From positions 244,204 through 308,203 of the forward strand of contig NZ_AQUR01000105.1 of the NCBI RefSeq assembly GCF_000372525.1: a DNA stretch of 64,000 nt. Reading direction: 5' to 3'. This document shows positions 51,507 through 60,620 of the stretch, piece after piece. Under the pieces are notes generated by a model that saw only the letters and a program-made list of their open reading frames with translations, was not told where the DNA came from and did no database searches. Position 1 is the stretch's first letter; each line of letters begins with the position of its first letter. A program made the translations under genes and the position numbers. Source of the DNA: Cupriavidus neocaledonicus. GTDB taxonomy: Bacteria; Pseudomonadota; Gammaproteobacteria; Burkholderiales; Burkholderiaceae.

Positions 51507-52892
51507 ATGCAAATCGATCCTTCCATCTTCAAAGCCTATGACATTCGCGGCATCGTGGGCAAAACGCTCACCCGCGATGTCGCGCGCCAGATCGGCTTGT
51601 CGTTCGGCTCCGCCGCCGTGGAGCTTGGCGAGACTTCCATCGCCGTCGGCCGTGACGGCCGGCTTTCCGGTCCGGACCTGATCGGTGGCCTGGTCGAGGG
51701 CCTGCGCGCCACCGGGCTGGACGTGCTCGACCTCGGCATGGTGGCCACGCCGATGGTCTATTTCGCGCCCAATATCGAGATCGACGGCGTACGCCCCACC
51801 TCGGGCATCATGGTCACCGGCAGCCATAACCCGCCCGACTACAACGGCTTCAAGATGGTGCTGGCGGGCCGGGCCATCTACGGCGAGCAGATCCAGGACT
51901 TGCGCAAGCGCATCGAGGCCGGTGCTTTCACCCAAGGCGCGGGCGCGTACAAGGAGGTTGATGTGCGCGCGAAGTATCTCGACCGGATCCTGGGCGACGT
52001 CAAGCTGTCGCGGCCGATGAAGATCGCGCTCGATGCCGGCAACGGCGTGGCCGGCGCCTTTGTCGGCGACCTGTTCCGCGGCCTGGGCTGCGAAGTGGTT
52101 GAGCTGTTCTGCGAGGTCGACGGCAACTTCCCCAACCACCATCCCGATCCCGCGCATATCGAAAACCTGCAGGACCTGATGAAGACCCTGCGCGAGACCG
52201 ACTGCGAACTGGGCCTCGCCTTCGATGGCGACGGCGATCGCCTGGGCGTGGTGACCAAGGACGGGCAGGTGATCTTCCCGGACCGCCAGCTGATGCTGTT
52301 CGCCGAGGAAATCCTGTCGCGCAACCCCGGTGCGCAGGTGATCTACGACGTCAAGTGCACCGGCAAGCTGGCACCGTGGATCCGCCAGCATGGCGGCGAG
52401 CCGCTGATGTGGAAGACCGGCCATTCGCTGGTGAAGGCCAAGCTGAAGGAAACCGGCGCGCCGATCGCCGGCGAAATGAGCGGCCATGTCTTCTTCAAGG
52501 ACCGCTGGTACGGCTTTGACGATGGCCTGTACACCGGCGCGCGGCTGCTGGAAATCCTGTCGCGCCACGCGGATCCCAGCGCGGTGCTGAACGCGCTGCC
52601 GAACGCCAACAACACCCCTGAACTGCAACTGAAGTGCGCCGAGGGCGAACCCTTTACGCTGCTCGACAAGATCCGCGCCAATGCAAAGTTCGAGGGCGCG
52701 CGCGAAGTGATCACCATCGACGGCGTGCGGGTGGAATATGCCGACGGCTTTGGCCTGGCGCGTCCGTCCAATACCACGCCGGTGGTGGTGATGCGTTTCG
52801 AAGCGGACAACGACGCCGCGCTGGCGCGCATCCAGGCGGAATTCAAGCGCGTGATCCTCGCCGAGAAGCCGGATGCTCAGCTCCCGTTCTGA
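51507..52892 (+). CDS. manB: Phosphomannomutase/phosphoglucomutase
   Basis: A 461-residue alpha-D-phosphohexomutase that interconverts 6- and 1-phosphates of mannose and glucose. Four family blocks are present: the phospho-Ser loop MVTGSHNPPDYNGFKM, the metal loop FDGDGDRLG, the sugar-binding loop GEMSGHVFF, and the phosphate-binding RPSNTTPVVVMRFE. It resembles AlgC of Pseudomonas, active on both sugars, so it could make glucose-1-phosphate for RfbA. The ATG at 51507 has AGGA upstream. It is divergent from the EPS operon and overlaps waaC by 20 bp. Confidence 0.94.
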   Translation: MQIDPSIFKAYDIRGIVGKTLTRDVARQIGLSFGSAAVELGETSIAVGRDGRLSGPDLIGGLVEGLRATGLDVLDLGMVATPMVYFAPNIEIDGVRPTSGIMVTGSHNPPDYNGFKMVLAGRAIYGEQIQDLRKRIEAGAFTQGAGAYKEVDVRAKYLDRILGDVKLSRPMKIALDAGNGVAGAFVGDLFRGLGCEVVELFCEVDGNFPNHHPDPAHIENLQDLMKTLRETDCELGLAFDGDGDRLGVVTKDGQVIFPDRQLMLFAEEILSRNPGAQVIYDVKCTGKLAPWIRQHGGEPLMWKTGHSLVKAKLKETGAPIAGEMSGHVFFKDRWYGFDDGLYTGARLLEILSRHADPSAVLNALPNANNTPELQLKCAEGEPFTLLDKIRANAKFEGAREVITIDGVRVEYADGFGLARPSNTTPVVVMRFEADNDAALARIQAEFKRVILAEKPDAQLPF

Positions 52893-53979
52893 GGGCGCGA
52901 CGGTGCCTGCGGCATCGTCTGACGCGGCCGGTGTGGCACAGCCCATGCCGGCCGCGGTGCCTTTTGCGCTGCCGGAGCGGCCGCGCATCCTGCTGGTCAA
53001 GGTATCGTCGCTCGGCGACGTGGTGCACAACATGCCGCTGGTGCACGACTTGCGCGCGCGCTGGCCTGGCGCCGAGATCGACTGGGTCGTCGAAGAAGGC
53101 TACGTTGAGCTGGTGCGCCTGCTGCCCGAGGTGCGCCGCGTGATCCCGTTTGCGCTGCGGCGCTGGCGCAAGCGCTTGCTGCAAGGCGGCACCTGGCGCG
53201 AGATCGGCGCGGTGCGCGACGCCTTGCGCGAGCAACGCTATGACGCCGTGATCGAAAGCCAGGGCTTGCTCAAGACCGCGGTGGTCGCACGCGTCGCCGC
53301 GCGCGCGTCGGGCGCGCCCATCATCGGGCTTGGCAATGCCACGCAGGGCTCGGGCTATGAACCGGCGGCGCGGCTGCTCTATACCGACCCCGTGGCCGTG
53401 CCGCGCCAGACCCATTCGGTGCGGCGCTCGCGCTTGCTGGGCGCGGCGCTGACCGGGGCCGCGCCGGCGGAGCCGCCGTTGTTTTTCGGGCAGGGTGCGC
53501 GGACGCTGTCTGTCGACGATCCGCTATGGGCGGATCTGCCGGCGCGCTATGCCGTGTGCTTCCATGCGACCGCGGGAGCGCGCAAGAAGTGGGCGGTGCA
53601 GAACTGGCACGCGCTGGGCAAGCGTCTGGTTGAAGATGGCCTGGTGATGCTGTTGCCATGGGGCAATGACAAGGAGCGCCAGGCTGCCGAAGCCATCGCT
53701 GCCGGCGTGCCGGGCGCCAGGGTGTTGCCGCGCTTCTCGGTGATGCAGGGCTTTGGCCTGATCAATCGCGCCGAAGTCGTGATCGGCGTCGATACCGGGC
53801 TGGTCCATATCGCCGCGGCGCTGTGCCGGCCCACCGTGGAAATCTATACCGCCACCTGGCGCTGGAAGACCGAAGGCTACTGGTCGGAACGCATTGCCAA
53901 TGTCGGCGACGACGGCGTGGTGCCGTCGGTCGATGAAGTCTACGAGGCGGCCTGCCGCGTGCGCGGAGTGGCCGCCTGA
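52873..53979 (+). CDS. waaC: Lipopolysaccharide heptosyltransferase I
   Basis: WaaC adds the first heptose to Kdo2-lipid A. The 368-residue GT9 protein has RPRILLVKVSSLGDVVHNMPLVHDL, DWVVEEGYVELVRLLPEV, ATAGARKKWAVQNWHAL, LPWGNDKERQAAEAIA, and VIGVDTGLVHIAAALCRPTVEIYTA with the ADP-heptose site. Conserved sequence begins at about residue 36; the N-terminal extension overlaps manB by 20 bp, so the true start could be later (ATG 52945). The stop overlaps waaA by one base. Confidence 0.93.
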   Translation: MLSSRSEGATVPAASSDAAGVAQPMPAAVPFALPERPRILLVKVSSLGDVVHNMPLVHDLRARWPGAEIDWVVEEGYVELVRLLPEVRRVIPFALRRWRKRLLQGGTWREIGAVRDALREQRYDAVIESQGLLKTAVVARVAARASGAPIIGLGNATQGSGYEPAARLLYTDPVAVPRQTHSVRRSRLLGAALTGAAPAEPPLFFGQGARTLSVDDPLWADLPARYAVCFHATAGARKKWAVQNWHALGKRLVEDGLVMLLPWGNDKERQAAEAIAAGVPGARVLPRFSVMQGFGLINRAEVVIGVDTGLVHIAAALCRPTVEIYTATWRWKTEGYWSERIANVGDDGVVPSVDEVYEAACRVRGVAA

Positions 53980-55268
53980 TGTTGCGCCTCCTGTACAGCT
54001 TGTTGTGGGTGGTGGTGCTGCCGCTGGCGCTGCTGCGCCTGGCCTGGCGTGCGCGCAAGGAGCCCGGCTACCTGCAGCATGTCGGCGAACGCCTCGGTGC
54101 CTATGGCGGCCTGCCGAAGCCGGGGCCGTGGCTATGGGTCCACGCCGTGTCGGTGGGCGAGACCCGCGCCGCCCAGCCGCTGGTCGAGGCGCTGCTGGCC
54201 GCGCATCCGCATCATCGCCTGTTGCTGACGCACATGACGCCAACCGGCCGCCAGACCGGCGCCCAGCTGTTTGGCAAGGAGCCGCGCGTGGTGCAGTGCT
54301 ACCTGCCGTACGACTTGCCATGGCTGGTGCGGCGGTTCATGCGGTATTTCCGGCCGCAGGTGGGCATGCTGATGGAGACCGAGGTGTGGCCGAACCTGGT
54401 GCATGGCGCGCGCAGGGCAGGCGTGCCGCTGTACCTGGTCAATGCGCGTTTGTCGCCGCGCAGCTACCGGCGCACGGCACGCTTCGGCCGCGCCGCGGCG
54501 GCGATGTACCGCGACTTTGCCGGCGTGCTGGCACAGACCGCCGGCGACGCCGAGCGCTTTCGCGCACTGGGTGTGCCGGCGGTGCAGATCACCGGCAACC
54601 TCAAGTTCGACATGCAGCCCGCGCCGGCCGGCGTGGCGCTGGGCGGGCAGCTGCGCCATGCCTTCGGCGCGCGCGCGGTGCTGGCGGCGGCCAGTACGCG
54701 CGAGGGCGAAGAGGCGATGCTGCTCGACGCCTTCTCGCGCTGGGAATCGCTGGCGCCGGGCGTGCCCCGGCCGGCGCTGCTGCTGATTCCGCGCCACCCG
54801 CAGCGTTTCGACGAAGTGGCCGCGATGGCGGCGCGCACCGGGTTTTCGGTCGAACGCCGCAGCAATCTGGATCTTGATCGCGTGCGGTCGCCGCTGACGG
54901 CCGACATCGTGCTGGGCGATTCGATGGGCGAGATGGCCATGTACTTTGCCGCGTCGGACCTGGCGTTTATCGGCGGCAGCCTGTTGCCGCTGGGCGGGCA
55001 GAACCTGATCGAAGCCTGCGCCGTCGGCACCCCGGTGCTGATCGGGCCGCACACCTTCAACTTTGCGCAGGCGACCGAGGATGCGATTGCCGCGGGCGCA
55101 TGCCTGCGTGTCGACAATGCCGACGTGCTGGTGCGTACCGCGGCCAGCGTGCTGGCAGATCCGGCGCGCCTGGCTGAGATGCGCGCGCATGCGCAGACCT
55201 TCTCGGGCCTGCATCGGGGCGCCACGGTGCGCACGCTCGCAGCAGTCGCACCGGCGCTGGAAGGCTGA
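53979..55268 (+). CDS. waaA: 3-deoxy-D-manno-octulosonic acid (Kdo) transferase
   Basis: WaaA adds Kdo to lipid IVA, the base of the LPS core. The 429-residue GT30 enzyme has an N-terminal membrane anchor (LLYSLLWVVVLPLALLRLAW), RLGAYGGLPKPGPWLWVHAVSVGETRAAQPL, MLMETEVWPNLVHGARRAGVPLYLVNARLS with the catalytic Glu, GNLKFD, LIPRHPQRFDEVA, and FIGGSLLPLGGQNLIEACAVGTPV. It overlaps waaC (TGATG), forming manB-waaC-waaA. It is convergent with the next GT4 gene, 7 bp away. Confidence 0.95.
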   Translation: MLRLLYSLLWVVVLPLALLRLAWRARKEPGYLQHVGERLGAYGGLPKPGPWLWVHAVSVGETRAAQPLVEALLAAHPHHRLLLTHMTPTGRQTGAQLFGKEPRVVQCYLPYDLPWLVRRFMRYFRPQVGMLMETEVWPNLVHGARRAGVPLYLVNARLSPRSYRRTARFGRAAAAMYRDFAGVLAQTAGDAERFRALGVPAVQITGNLKFDMQPAPAGVALGGQLRHAFGARAVLAAASTREGEEAMLLDAFSRWESLAPGVPRPALLLIPRHPQRFDEVAAMAARTGFSVERRSNLDLDRVRSPLTADIVLGDSMGEMAMYFAASDLAFIGGSLLPLGGQNLIEACAVGTPVLIGPHTFNFAQATEDAIAAGACLRVDNADVLVRTAASVLADPARLAEMRAHAQTFSGLHRGATVRTLAAVAPALEG

Positions 55269-55275
55269 CGGACGG

Positions 55276-56367
55276 CTATCCTGGTGCCCGCACCAGGGCG
55301 TCCCACTGCAGCGCAATGCGCTCCAGCGCGAATTGGCCGGCCTTCTGGCGGCCGCTCGCGCCCAGCCTTGCCGCCAGTTCCGGCTCGCCGATCACGGCCA
55401 GCAGCGCACTGGCCAAGGCGTCGGCGTCGTCGGTCGGGACCACCAGCGCGTCCCGGCCCGGCTCCAGTAATTCGCGCGGGCCGGTCTCGCAATCGGTCGA
55501 TACGATCGGCAGCCCGAAGGCCATCGCTTCGATCAGCACCAGCCCGAAGCCCTCATAGCGCGAACTCAGGCAGAACACCGATGCACTGCCATAGGTTTGC
55601 ACAGGGTCGTGGCAGATACCGGGCAGGCTCGCGCTGTGTTCCAGCCCCAGTTCCCGGATCAATGCCGCCAGCGCTGGACGCTGCTCGCCTTCGCCATGGA
55701 TCACCAGCTGCCATTGCGGCGCCTGCGCTGCCACCATTTTCCAGGCACGCAGCAGCACATCGAATCCCTTGGCCGAGACCAGCCGGCCCATGGCCAGCAC
55801 TGTCCTTTGCGCGCGTGGCGCCGGCGTATCCGGCAGTGCAAAGGGCAGCGGGTTCGGCAGGCACACCACCTCGCTGCGCGGCCGCAGGGCTTCGAGCCAG
55901 CGGCTGCGGTCACGCTCGGTCAGTACCACCACCTGGCGGCAGAAACGGGCCGCCAGCCGGCGTGCCAGCTTGCGCGCAGGCTTGCCCAGGTCCTCGTCGA
56001 AGTGGCAGTGCTCCCAGGCGATATGGTGCAGGCCCAGGCCGGCGGTGGCAGGCAGCACGAACAGTTCCAGCATGGGGTCCACCTGCACCAGGACATCGAT
56101 GCCATGCGCAACGCAGTGCCGGCGGATGCCGGCAATGGTGGCGAAATAGGCGCGCCTGAACGAGGGGCGTTGCGCGAACACCGCTTCATGCCGCACCTCA
56201 GGGTGCAGCGGAAACTGGCTGGACGTGTCCCAGAGGCTCAGGATGGTGACGTGGTGTCCCACTGCTGCCAGCGCGTTGGCGATGGTGGCGGTCATCCGCT
56301 CCGCGCCGGCCATCGCATTCAGGGTGCCGGTGAGGAAGCAGATATGGCGCCGCGGCTTTTGGTTCAA
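55276..56367 (-). CDS. Family 4 glycosyltransferase, probably LPS-related
   Basis: A 363-residue GT-B enzyme: HICFLTGTLNAMAGAERMTATIANAL, IAWEHCHFDEDLGKP, VVVLTERDRSRWLEAL, TVLAMGRLVSAKGFDVLLRAW, LVIHGEGEQRPALAALI, and SSRYEGFGLVLIEAMAFGLPIVSTDCETGPRELL. The long form would start at TTG 56421; TTG 56367 is preferred because it overlaps the upstream stop by 4 bp as in the neighbours. Its place next to the ligase-like gene and waaA suggests a core or O-antigen sugar transferase. Confidence 0.87.
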   Translation of the reverse strand: MNQKPRRHICFLTGTLNAMAGAERMTATIANALAAVGHHVTILSLWDTSSQFPLHPEVRHEAVFAQRPSFRRAYFATIAGIRRHCVAHGIDVLVQVDPMLELFVLPATAGLGLHHIAWEHCHFDEDLGKPARKLARRLAARFCRQVVVLTERDRSRWLEALRPRSEVVCLPNPLPFALPDTPAPRAQRTVLAMGRLVSAKGFDVLLRAWKMVAAQAPQWQLVIHGEGEQRPALAALIRELGLEHSASLPGICHDPVQTYGSASVFCLSSRYEGFGLVLIEAMAFGLPIVSTDCETGPRELLEPGRDALVVPTDDADALASALLAVIGEPELAARLGASGRQKAGQFALERIALQWDALVRAPG

Positions 56368-57653
56368 GGCGTTGCGGGTGCCGGCAGTTTGCTTTGGCGC
56401 GCGACAACGTAGGCAAAGCAAAACGCCATGACCAGGCTATAGAAGGCATTGACCAGCGTCGTGGCAAACATGACCTCGGTCAGCCCGAACACCATGAAGC
56501 CGCAGCACAGGGCCAGGCCCATGGCGCTGGCGACGCGCGTGCCGCGGTCGGTGCCGCGAAGGTGGCGCAGGAAGAACACCGCTGGCACGAGGTACAGCGC
56601 AAGGATCGCCAGCAATCCCGGAATGCCGAGCGTGGCTGCGGCATGCAGCACTTCATTGTGAGAATGCGGCATGGTCGCGGCCAACGGCGTGATCACGTGC
56701 TGCGCGGCAAGGGTCTGCAGGGTCGTTTCGAAGTGTTCTGGCCCGACGCCGGTCCAGGGATGGGCCTGGAACAGTTCAAGCGACGTGCGCCAGAGCTGAA
56801 GGCGAATCCCGATCGAGGTATCCGACGTTACATGCTGAACAAATTGAGACAGTTCCGATACAACCGCGGCCGTCCTCTGCTGCACGATCGCACTGCTGAA
56901 CCACCCCAGCGCCATCACCCCGGCCAGCCCCACCAACACCCCGGCCTTGTGCAGCCGCGTCAGCCTGCGCGAGGCCGCCAGCGCGATCAGTGCCAGCACC
57001 GGAATGGCCAGCCAGCCGCCGCGGGTGCCGCTCATGTATGACGCATACAGGCCCGCGAAGCCGGCCAGCAGTTTCAGGCCGGCCAGCCAATGATCGCCCG
57101 GGCGGTTCCAGCCGATCGAGATCACGGCGAGCATGCCGGTCAGCAGGGCGAGGTTGCCGAAGGGAATGACATTGGAGAAGCCGACATGGCTGGGGCGGCC
57201 GGCCGCGGCGACTTCGTGCAGCCACAGGGCGGATATCAGGGCACACGCCACGAAGCCCCACTGGATGCTCTGCATGCCGCGCCGGCCCAGGCGCAGCATG
57301 CCGGGGACCAGGAGGATGAACAAGGCAAAACGCAGGTAAAGATAGGGCACATGCGGGTCTTCGGCCCCGCTCAGCAGTTGCTGGATCAGCACGGCCAGCG
57401 GCAGCGCCGCCATGGCCAGCATGAAGGGCCAGTAGCGGCGCAGGATCGCGCCATATTCCGCCAGGCCGGCGCGGCCGCCGGCAGCCAGGGCAATGGCGCT
57501 CCATCCCAGCAACAACCCGAAGCAGGTGTTGCTGAGCGACGGCTTGACGAACATCAGCGCGGGAAACGCAGCCAGGACAACACAGGCGCTCAGGTACAGA
57601 GCTTTGTCGATCCCCAACGGTAGGGACCCTTGCAATCTCGTCATCAAGAGCAT
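56364..57653 (-). CDS. waaL: O-antigen ligase / polymerase family membrane protein (WaaL/Wzy)
   Basis: A 429-residue protein with about 11 hydrophobic helices and one large periplasmic loop before MPHSHNEVLHAAATLGIPGLLAILAL, the Wzy_C/O-antigen ligase signature with its conserved His. WaaL (ligase) and Wzy (polymerase) cannot be separated safely by sequence. It is the only such protein in the window, so it could ligate the ABC-exported O-antigen to lipid A-core or act for the Wzx system. The ATG at 57653 begins about 10 residues before the first helix region. It overlaps the GT4 gene by 4 bp. Confidence 0.85.
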   Translation of the reverse strand: MLLMTRLQGSLPLGIDKALYLSACVVLAAFPALMFVKPSLSNTCFGLLLGWSAIALAAGGRAGLAEYGAILRRYWPFMLAMAALPLAVLIQQLLSGAEDPHVPYLYLRFALFILLVPGMLRLGRRGMQSIQWGFVACALISALWLHEVAAAGRPSHVGFSNVIPFGNLALLTGMLAVISIGWNRPGDHWLAGLKLLAGFAGLYASYMSGTRGGWLAIPVLALIALAASRRLTRLHKAGVLVGLAGVMALGWFSSAIVQQRTAAVVSELSQFVQHVTSDTSIGIRLQLWRTSLELFQAHPWTGVGPEHFETTLQTLAAQHVITPLAATMPHSHNEVLHAAATLGIPGLLAILALYLVPAVFFLRHLRGTDRGTRVASAMGLALCCGFMVFGLTEVMFATTLVNAFYSLVMAFCFAYVVARQSKLPAPATP

Positions 57654-58009
57654 GGAGAAAGGTTTCCGGAGGAAGGTGGGTGCATGGGCGATGCGTGCCG
57701 TTCCGTCCGTCTTATTATTGTCGCCGTCTCCTGAGGAGCGGTGCCCGGCGCCGGCATTGCGGCTTGGGGCGAAGCGATTATATCGGATGGCCACGGTGGC
57801 ATTTCCAGGAGTTCCGAATCCTAGCCGGACGAGCGTGACTACCCGTTACAGGATGTATGTGGAGGGTCGGGCGCTTCGCCGGGCCTTGCCGGATCGGCTT
57901 GCTAAACTGAAGGTCTATGGCCGGGGTGCACTTTCCGGCATGCTGCTTGTCACATGCATCAATGACATCGCTATGGGCGCCCCGGGGCAGCCCTGCAACA
58001 GGAGTTCTT
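57654..58009. other. 356-bp divergent intergenic region between waaL-like and META lipoprotein genes
   Basis: This divergent region should hold promoters for both neighbours. GCGATTATATCGG at 57774-57786 reads TATAAT on the minus strand, about 125 bp before the waaL-like start. An AGGAG ribosome site at 58000-58004 serves the lipoprotein gene. No gene is supported here. Confidence 0.55.
57774..57786 (-). promoter_or_regulatory. Candidate -10 element of the waaL-like gene
   Basis: The minus strand reads GATATAATCGC, identical over 11 bases to the argH upstream element at 11521-11533. A -35 box is not evident. Confidence 0.35.
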
Positions 58010-58834
58010 ATGCATAGCCGTAACCGCCTGATTCCCTTCGCGCTCGCCGGCCGCGGCGCGGCCGCCGTGCTGGTCGCCGCCGTGCTCGGCGCCTGCACCA
58101 CCGCGACCGCGCCCAACCTTCCGTCGGCCGGCACCAACCTGAACCAGACCCAGCCGTCCGGCCCGAGCCGCTGGGAACTGGTGCGCTGGCAGCAGCCTGA
58201 CGGCTCGCTGCGCGAGATCCCGCACGGCGACAATGGCCAGCCGATCATGTTCGAGTTCAACGAGGGCATCGATGCCGCGCAGGGCACGGTCAGCGGCACC
58301 AGCGGCTGCAATCGCTTCAGCGGCAGCTATGGCAAGACCGAGACCGGCATCCGCTTCGACCGCATCGCCGGCACGCGCATGGCTTGCCCGCCGCCGCGCA
58401 TGGCGCTGGAGTCGGCGCTGCTGAAGGCGATGCAGACGCCGTTTGCCACCGTGGGTACGCAGCCGTCGGCGGCCAGTACCGGCCGGCAGATCATCTGGAA
58501 GACCGTGGATGGCGACCTGCTGCAGTTCGTCGAGCGCGAGGGCGTGGGCAAGCGCGGTGCGCGCGTGGAGGCCGCAGGCGTCGAGAAGACTGTCTATATC
58601 GACTCGCAGCGCGTCGAGTGCACGGGTGTCGGCAAGATGACGTGCTACCGCTGGCGCGAGTCGCCGGATGCGCCGTGGCAGCTGTGGTACGGGCCGATCG
58701 AGGGGCTGGATTTCGAGCCCGGGGTGTCGTACCGGCTGCGCGTGCGCGAATACCAGGTGCCGAACCCGCCGGCGGATGCGTCGGCGATCCGCTGGCAGCT
58801 GTTGAAGGTCGAGTCACGGACACGTGCGCAGTAG
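58010..58834 (+). CDS. META and DUF4377 domain lipoprotein
   Basis: A 274-residue probable lipoprotein: a signal peptide with VAAVLGAC lipobox (Cys near residue 28), a META/HslJ-like domain (about 50-160: WELVRWQQPDGS, GTVSGTSGCNRFSGSYG, IAGTRMACPPPRMALESALL), and a C-terminal DUF4377 domain (about 190-274: VYIDSQRVECTG, KMTCYRWRESPDAPWQLWYGPIEGLDFEPG, LRVREYQVPNPPADAS). META domains are found in heat-shock protein HslJ and stress-related envelope proteins; no reaction is known. AGGAG 5 bases before ATG 58010 sets the start. Confidence 0.88.
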   Translation: MHSRNRLIPFALAGRGAAAVLVAAVLGACTTATAPNLPSAGTNLNQTQPSGPSRWELVRWQQPDGSLREIPHGDNGQPIMFEFNEGIDAAQGTVSGTSGCNRFSGSYGKTETGIRFDRIAGTRMACPPPRMALESALLKAMQTPFATVGTQPSAASTGRQIIWKTVDGDLLQFVEREGVGKRGARVEAAGVEKTVYIDSQRVECTGVGKMTCYRWRESPDAPWQLWYGPIEGLDFEPGVSYRLRVREYQVPNPPADASAIRWQLLKVESRTRAQ

Positions 58835-58870
58835 CTGTCGGTGTGGTGCGGCGAAAATGCGCTGGTTGAC

Positions 58871-58909
58871 TCCCCTCTCCCGCTTGCGGGAGAGGGGTTG
58901 GGGGAGAGG
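58871..58909 (+). repeat. Intergenic palindromic element, copy 3
   Basis: CCCCTCTCCCGC-TT-GCGGGAGAGGGG is a perfect 12-bp inverted repeat (58872-58897), followed by TTGGGGGAGAGG. Sequence plan and G-rich tail match the element at 11774-11813. It lies just past the lipoprotein gene. Confidence 0.75.
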
Positions 58910-58956
58910 ACCGGCGTTTGCCAAGCATGGTGACGTATCACTTCGTTGAGGCGCCG

Positions 58957-58996
58957 GCCCTCTCCCCCGCCCCTCGCCCATAAATGGGAGAGGGGA
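58957..58996 (-). repeat. Intergenic palindromic element, copy 4 (inverted)
   Basis: CCCTCTCCC (58958-58966) and GGGAGAGGG (58986-58994) mark the same family read on the minus strand, where the G-rich tail follows the stem. With copy 3 it makes an inverted pair whose tails face each other across about 48 bp, as in the pair near 11.8 kb. Confidence 0.65.
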
Positions 58997-59006
58997 GCAG
59001 ACAAGG

Positions 59007-59032
59007 AAAACGGGCCGCGGTTGCGGCCCGTT
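59007..59032 (-). terminator. Intrinsic terminator after tolC
   Basis: On the minus strand AACGGGCCGC pairs with GCGGCCCGTT around a 4-base loop and is followed by TTCC-rich sequence including TTTT overlap from the plus-strand AAAA. It ends the tolC transcript only a few bases past its stop at 59036. Confidence 0.75.
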
Positions 59033-59035
59033 GGA

Positions 59036-60544
59036 TCAGGAGCGCGGCGTTCCGCCGTCGCGCCGCGCACCGCGGCGATCCGCTGCGGCAGCCGCCTTTG
59101 CCGGGGCCTTCGCGCCCGCCTGCGCCGGCACCGGCAGCTTGTACAGCGCCCCCGGCGACGAGGTCAGCAGGGTATTGATCTGCACCACGTCCTCTTCCTG
59201 CAGTACCCCGGTGGAAGCCTTCAGGCGCAGGCCGTTCATGATGGTGTCGTAGCGCGCCTTGGCCAGGTCGCGGCGGGTGGAGAACAGCTGGGCTTCGGCG
59301 TTGAGCACGTCGATGTTGATGCGCACGCCCACTTCATAGCCGAGCTGGTTGGATTCCACCGCGCTGGTGGCCGAGCGCTCGGCCGCCTCCAGCGCCTTGA
59401 CCTGGGCCAGGCCGTTGGAGACGCCGGAGTAGGTCTGGCGCGCGGTCTGCGCGGCGGTGCGGCGGGCGAATTCCAGGTCGCTGGCGGCCTTGTCGGCCAG
59501 CGCCAGGGTCTCGCGCACGCGCGACTGGATCTGGCCGCCGGCGAAGATCGGCAGGGTCAGCTGCACGCCGATCTGCGACGCGTTGTAGTGCGTCGAGATC
59601 GCCTGCGTGGCGCTGCCGGTCTGGTTGTTGAAGCCGTACGAGGCCACCAGGTCCACCGACGGCAGGTGCCCCGCCTTGGCCTTGTTGGTCTCGCGCTGCG
59701 CGGTTTCGAGGTTGTAGCTGGCCAGGTTGACCTGCAGATTGCTGGTCTCGGCCTGCGCCGCCCAGGCGTTGACATCGGGCGGCTGGGGTCCGGGGATCGG
59801 CGCTTCGGCGCGCAGGCCCATCAGTTCGTCGACGGGCTTGCCGGTGATCTGCTGCAGCGTGGCGCGCTTGATCTCCAGGTCGCTCTGCGCGGCGATCTCG
59901 GTCGAGGTGGCCAGGTCGAAGCGGGCCTGGGCGTCGTTGGCGTCGACGATGGTGGCGGTGCCGACCTCGAAATTGCGCCTGGCCTGTTCCAGCTGCTCTG
60001 AGATGGCCTTCTTCTGCGCGCGCGCCAGGTAGAGGTTGTCCTGTGCCGCCAGCACGTCGAAGTAGGCCTGCGCGCTGCGCGTGATCAGGTCGAGCTCGGC
60101 CTGGTGGAAGGTGACTTCGCCCGCCTGCGCGGCCAGCTCGCCTTGCTTGTAGGTTTCCCAGCGGTCCCAGCGGAACAGCGGCTGGCTCAGTTGCAGCTGC
60201 CAGTTGTTGTTGTTGAAGAACCGCGTGCCCGAGGCGCTGGGTGCGCCGCCGATCGGCAGCGAAGCGGTCTGGTCGAGCTTGGTGCGGTTGGCGCCGGCGG
60301 TACCCACCACCTGCGGCAGCAGGCCCGCGCGGCCCTGCGGCAGCTTCTCGCGCGTGGCCAGCAGCTGCGCGCGCGCGCTGGCGAACTGGGCGTCATTGGC
60401 TTGCGCATCGCGATAGACCTGCAGCAGGTCGGCCGCGCCGGCGGGCGCCGCGGGCAGCATGGCCAGCAGCGGGGCGAGCAGGGAAGCCGCGATCGCCAGG
60501 CGCGTCCGGATCGCTCCGGGCTGGGCGTTGGGCGCAAACGTCAT
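59036..60544 (-). CDS. tolC: TolC-family outer membrane channel protein
   Basis: A 502-residue outer-membrane efflux/secretion channel. A signal peptide with cleavage near residue 37 (PAGA-ADLLQVY) is followed by the two OEP repeats: LLQVYRDAQANDAQFASARAQ, QLSQPLFRWDRWETY, LLAAQDNLYLARAQK-like helices, then GVQLTLPIFAGGQIQSRVRE and YEVGVRINIDVLNAEAQLF. The RVGVRT-type phrase and length match the type I secretion TolC group. The Ala/Arg-rich last 30 residues are variable. It follows a rhodanese gene by 76 bp and likely works with RND pumps such as the one at 61.7 kb. Confidence 0.93.
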   Translation of the reverse strand: MTFAPNAQPGAIRTRLAIAASLLAPLLAMLPAAPAGAADLLQVYRDAQANDAQFASARAQLLATREKLPQGRAGLLPQVVGTAGANRTKLDQTASLPIGGAPSASGTRFFNNNNWQLQLSQPLFRWDRWETYKQGELAAQAGEVTFHQAELDLITRSAQAYFDVLAAQDNLYLARAQKKAISEQLEQARRNFEVGTATIVDANDAQARFDLATSTEIAAQSDLEIKRATLQQITGKPVDELMGLRAEAPIPGPQPPDVNAWAAQAETSNLQVNLASYNLETAQRETNKAKAGHLPSVDLVASYGFNNQTGSATQAISTHYNASQIGVQLTLPIFAGGQIQSRVRETLALADKAASDLEFARRTAAQTARQTYSGVSNGLAQVKALEAAERSATSAVESNQLGYEVGVRINIDVLNAEAQLFSTRRDLAKARYDTIMNGLRLKASTGVLQEEDVVQINTLLTSSPGALYKLPVPAQAGAKAPAKAAAAADRRGARRDGGTPRS

Positions 60545-60620
60545 GACACCTCCAGGTGGGCGCGGTGGGTGCCGCGGCCGACAGTCGTTTTTTCTTCGTA
60601 TTGCTGCGCTGGCTGCCGCG

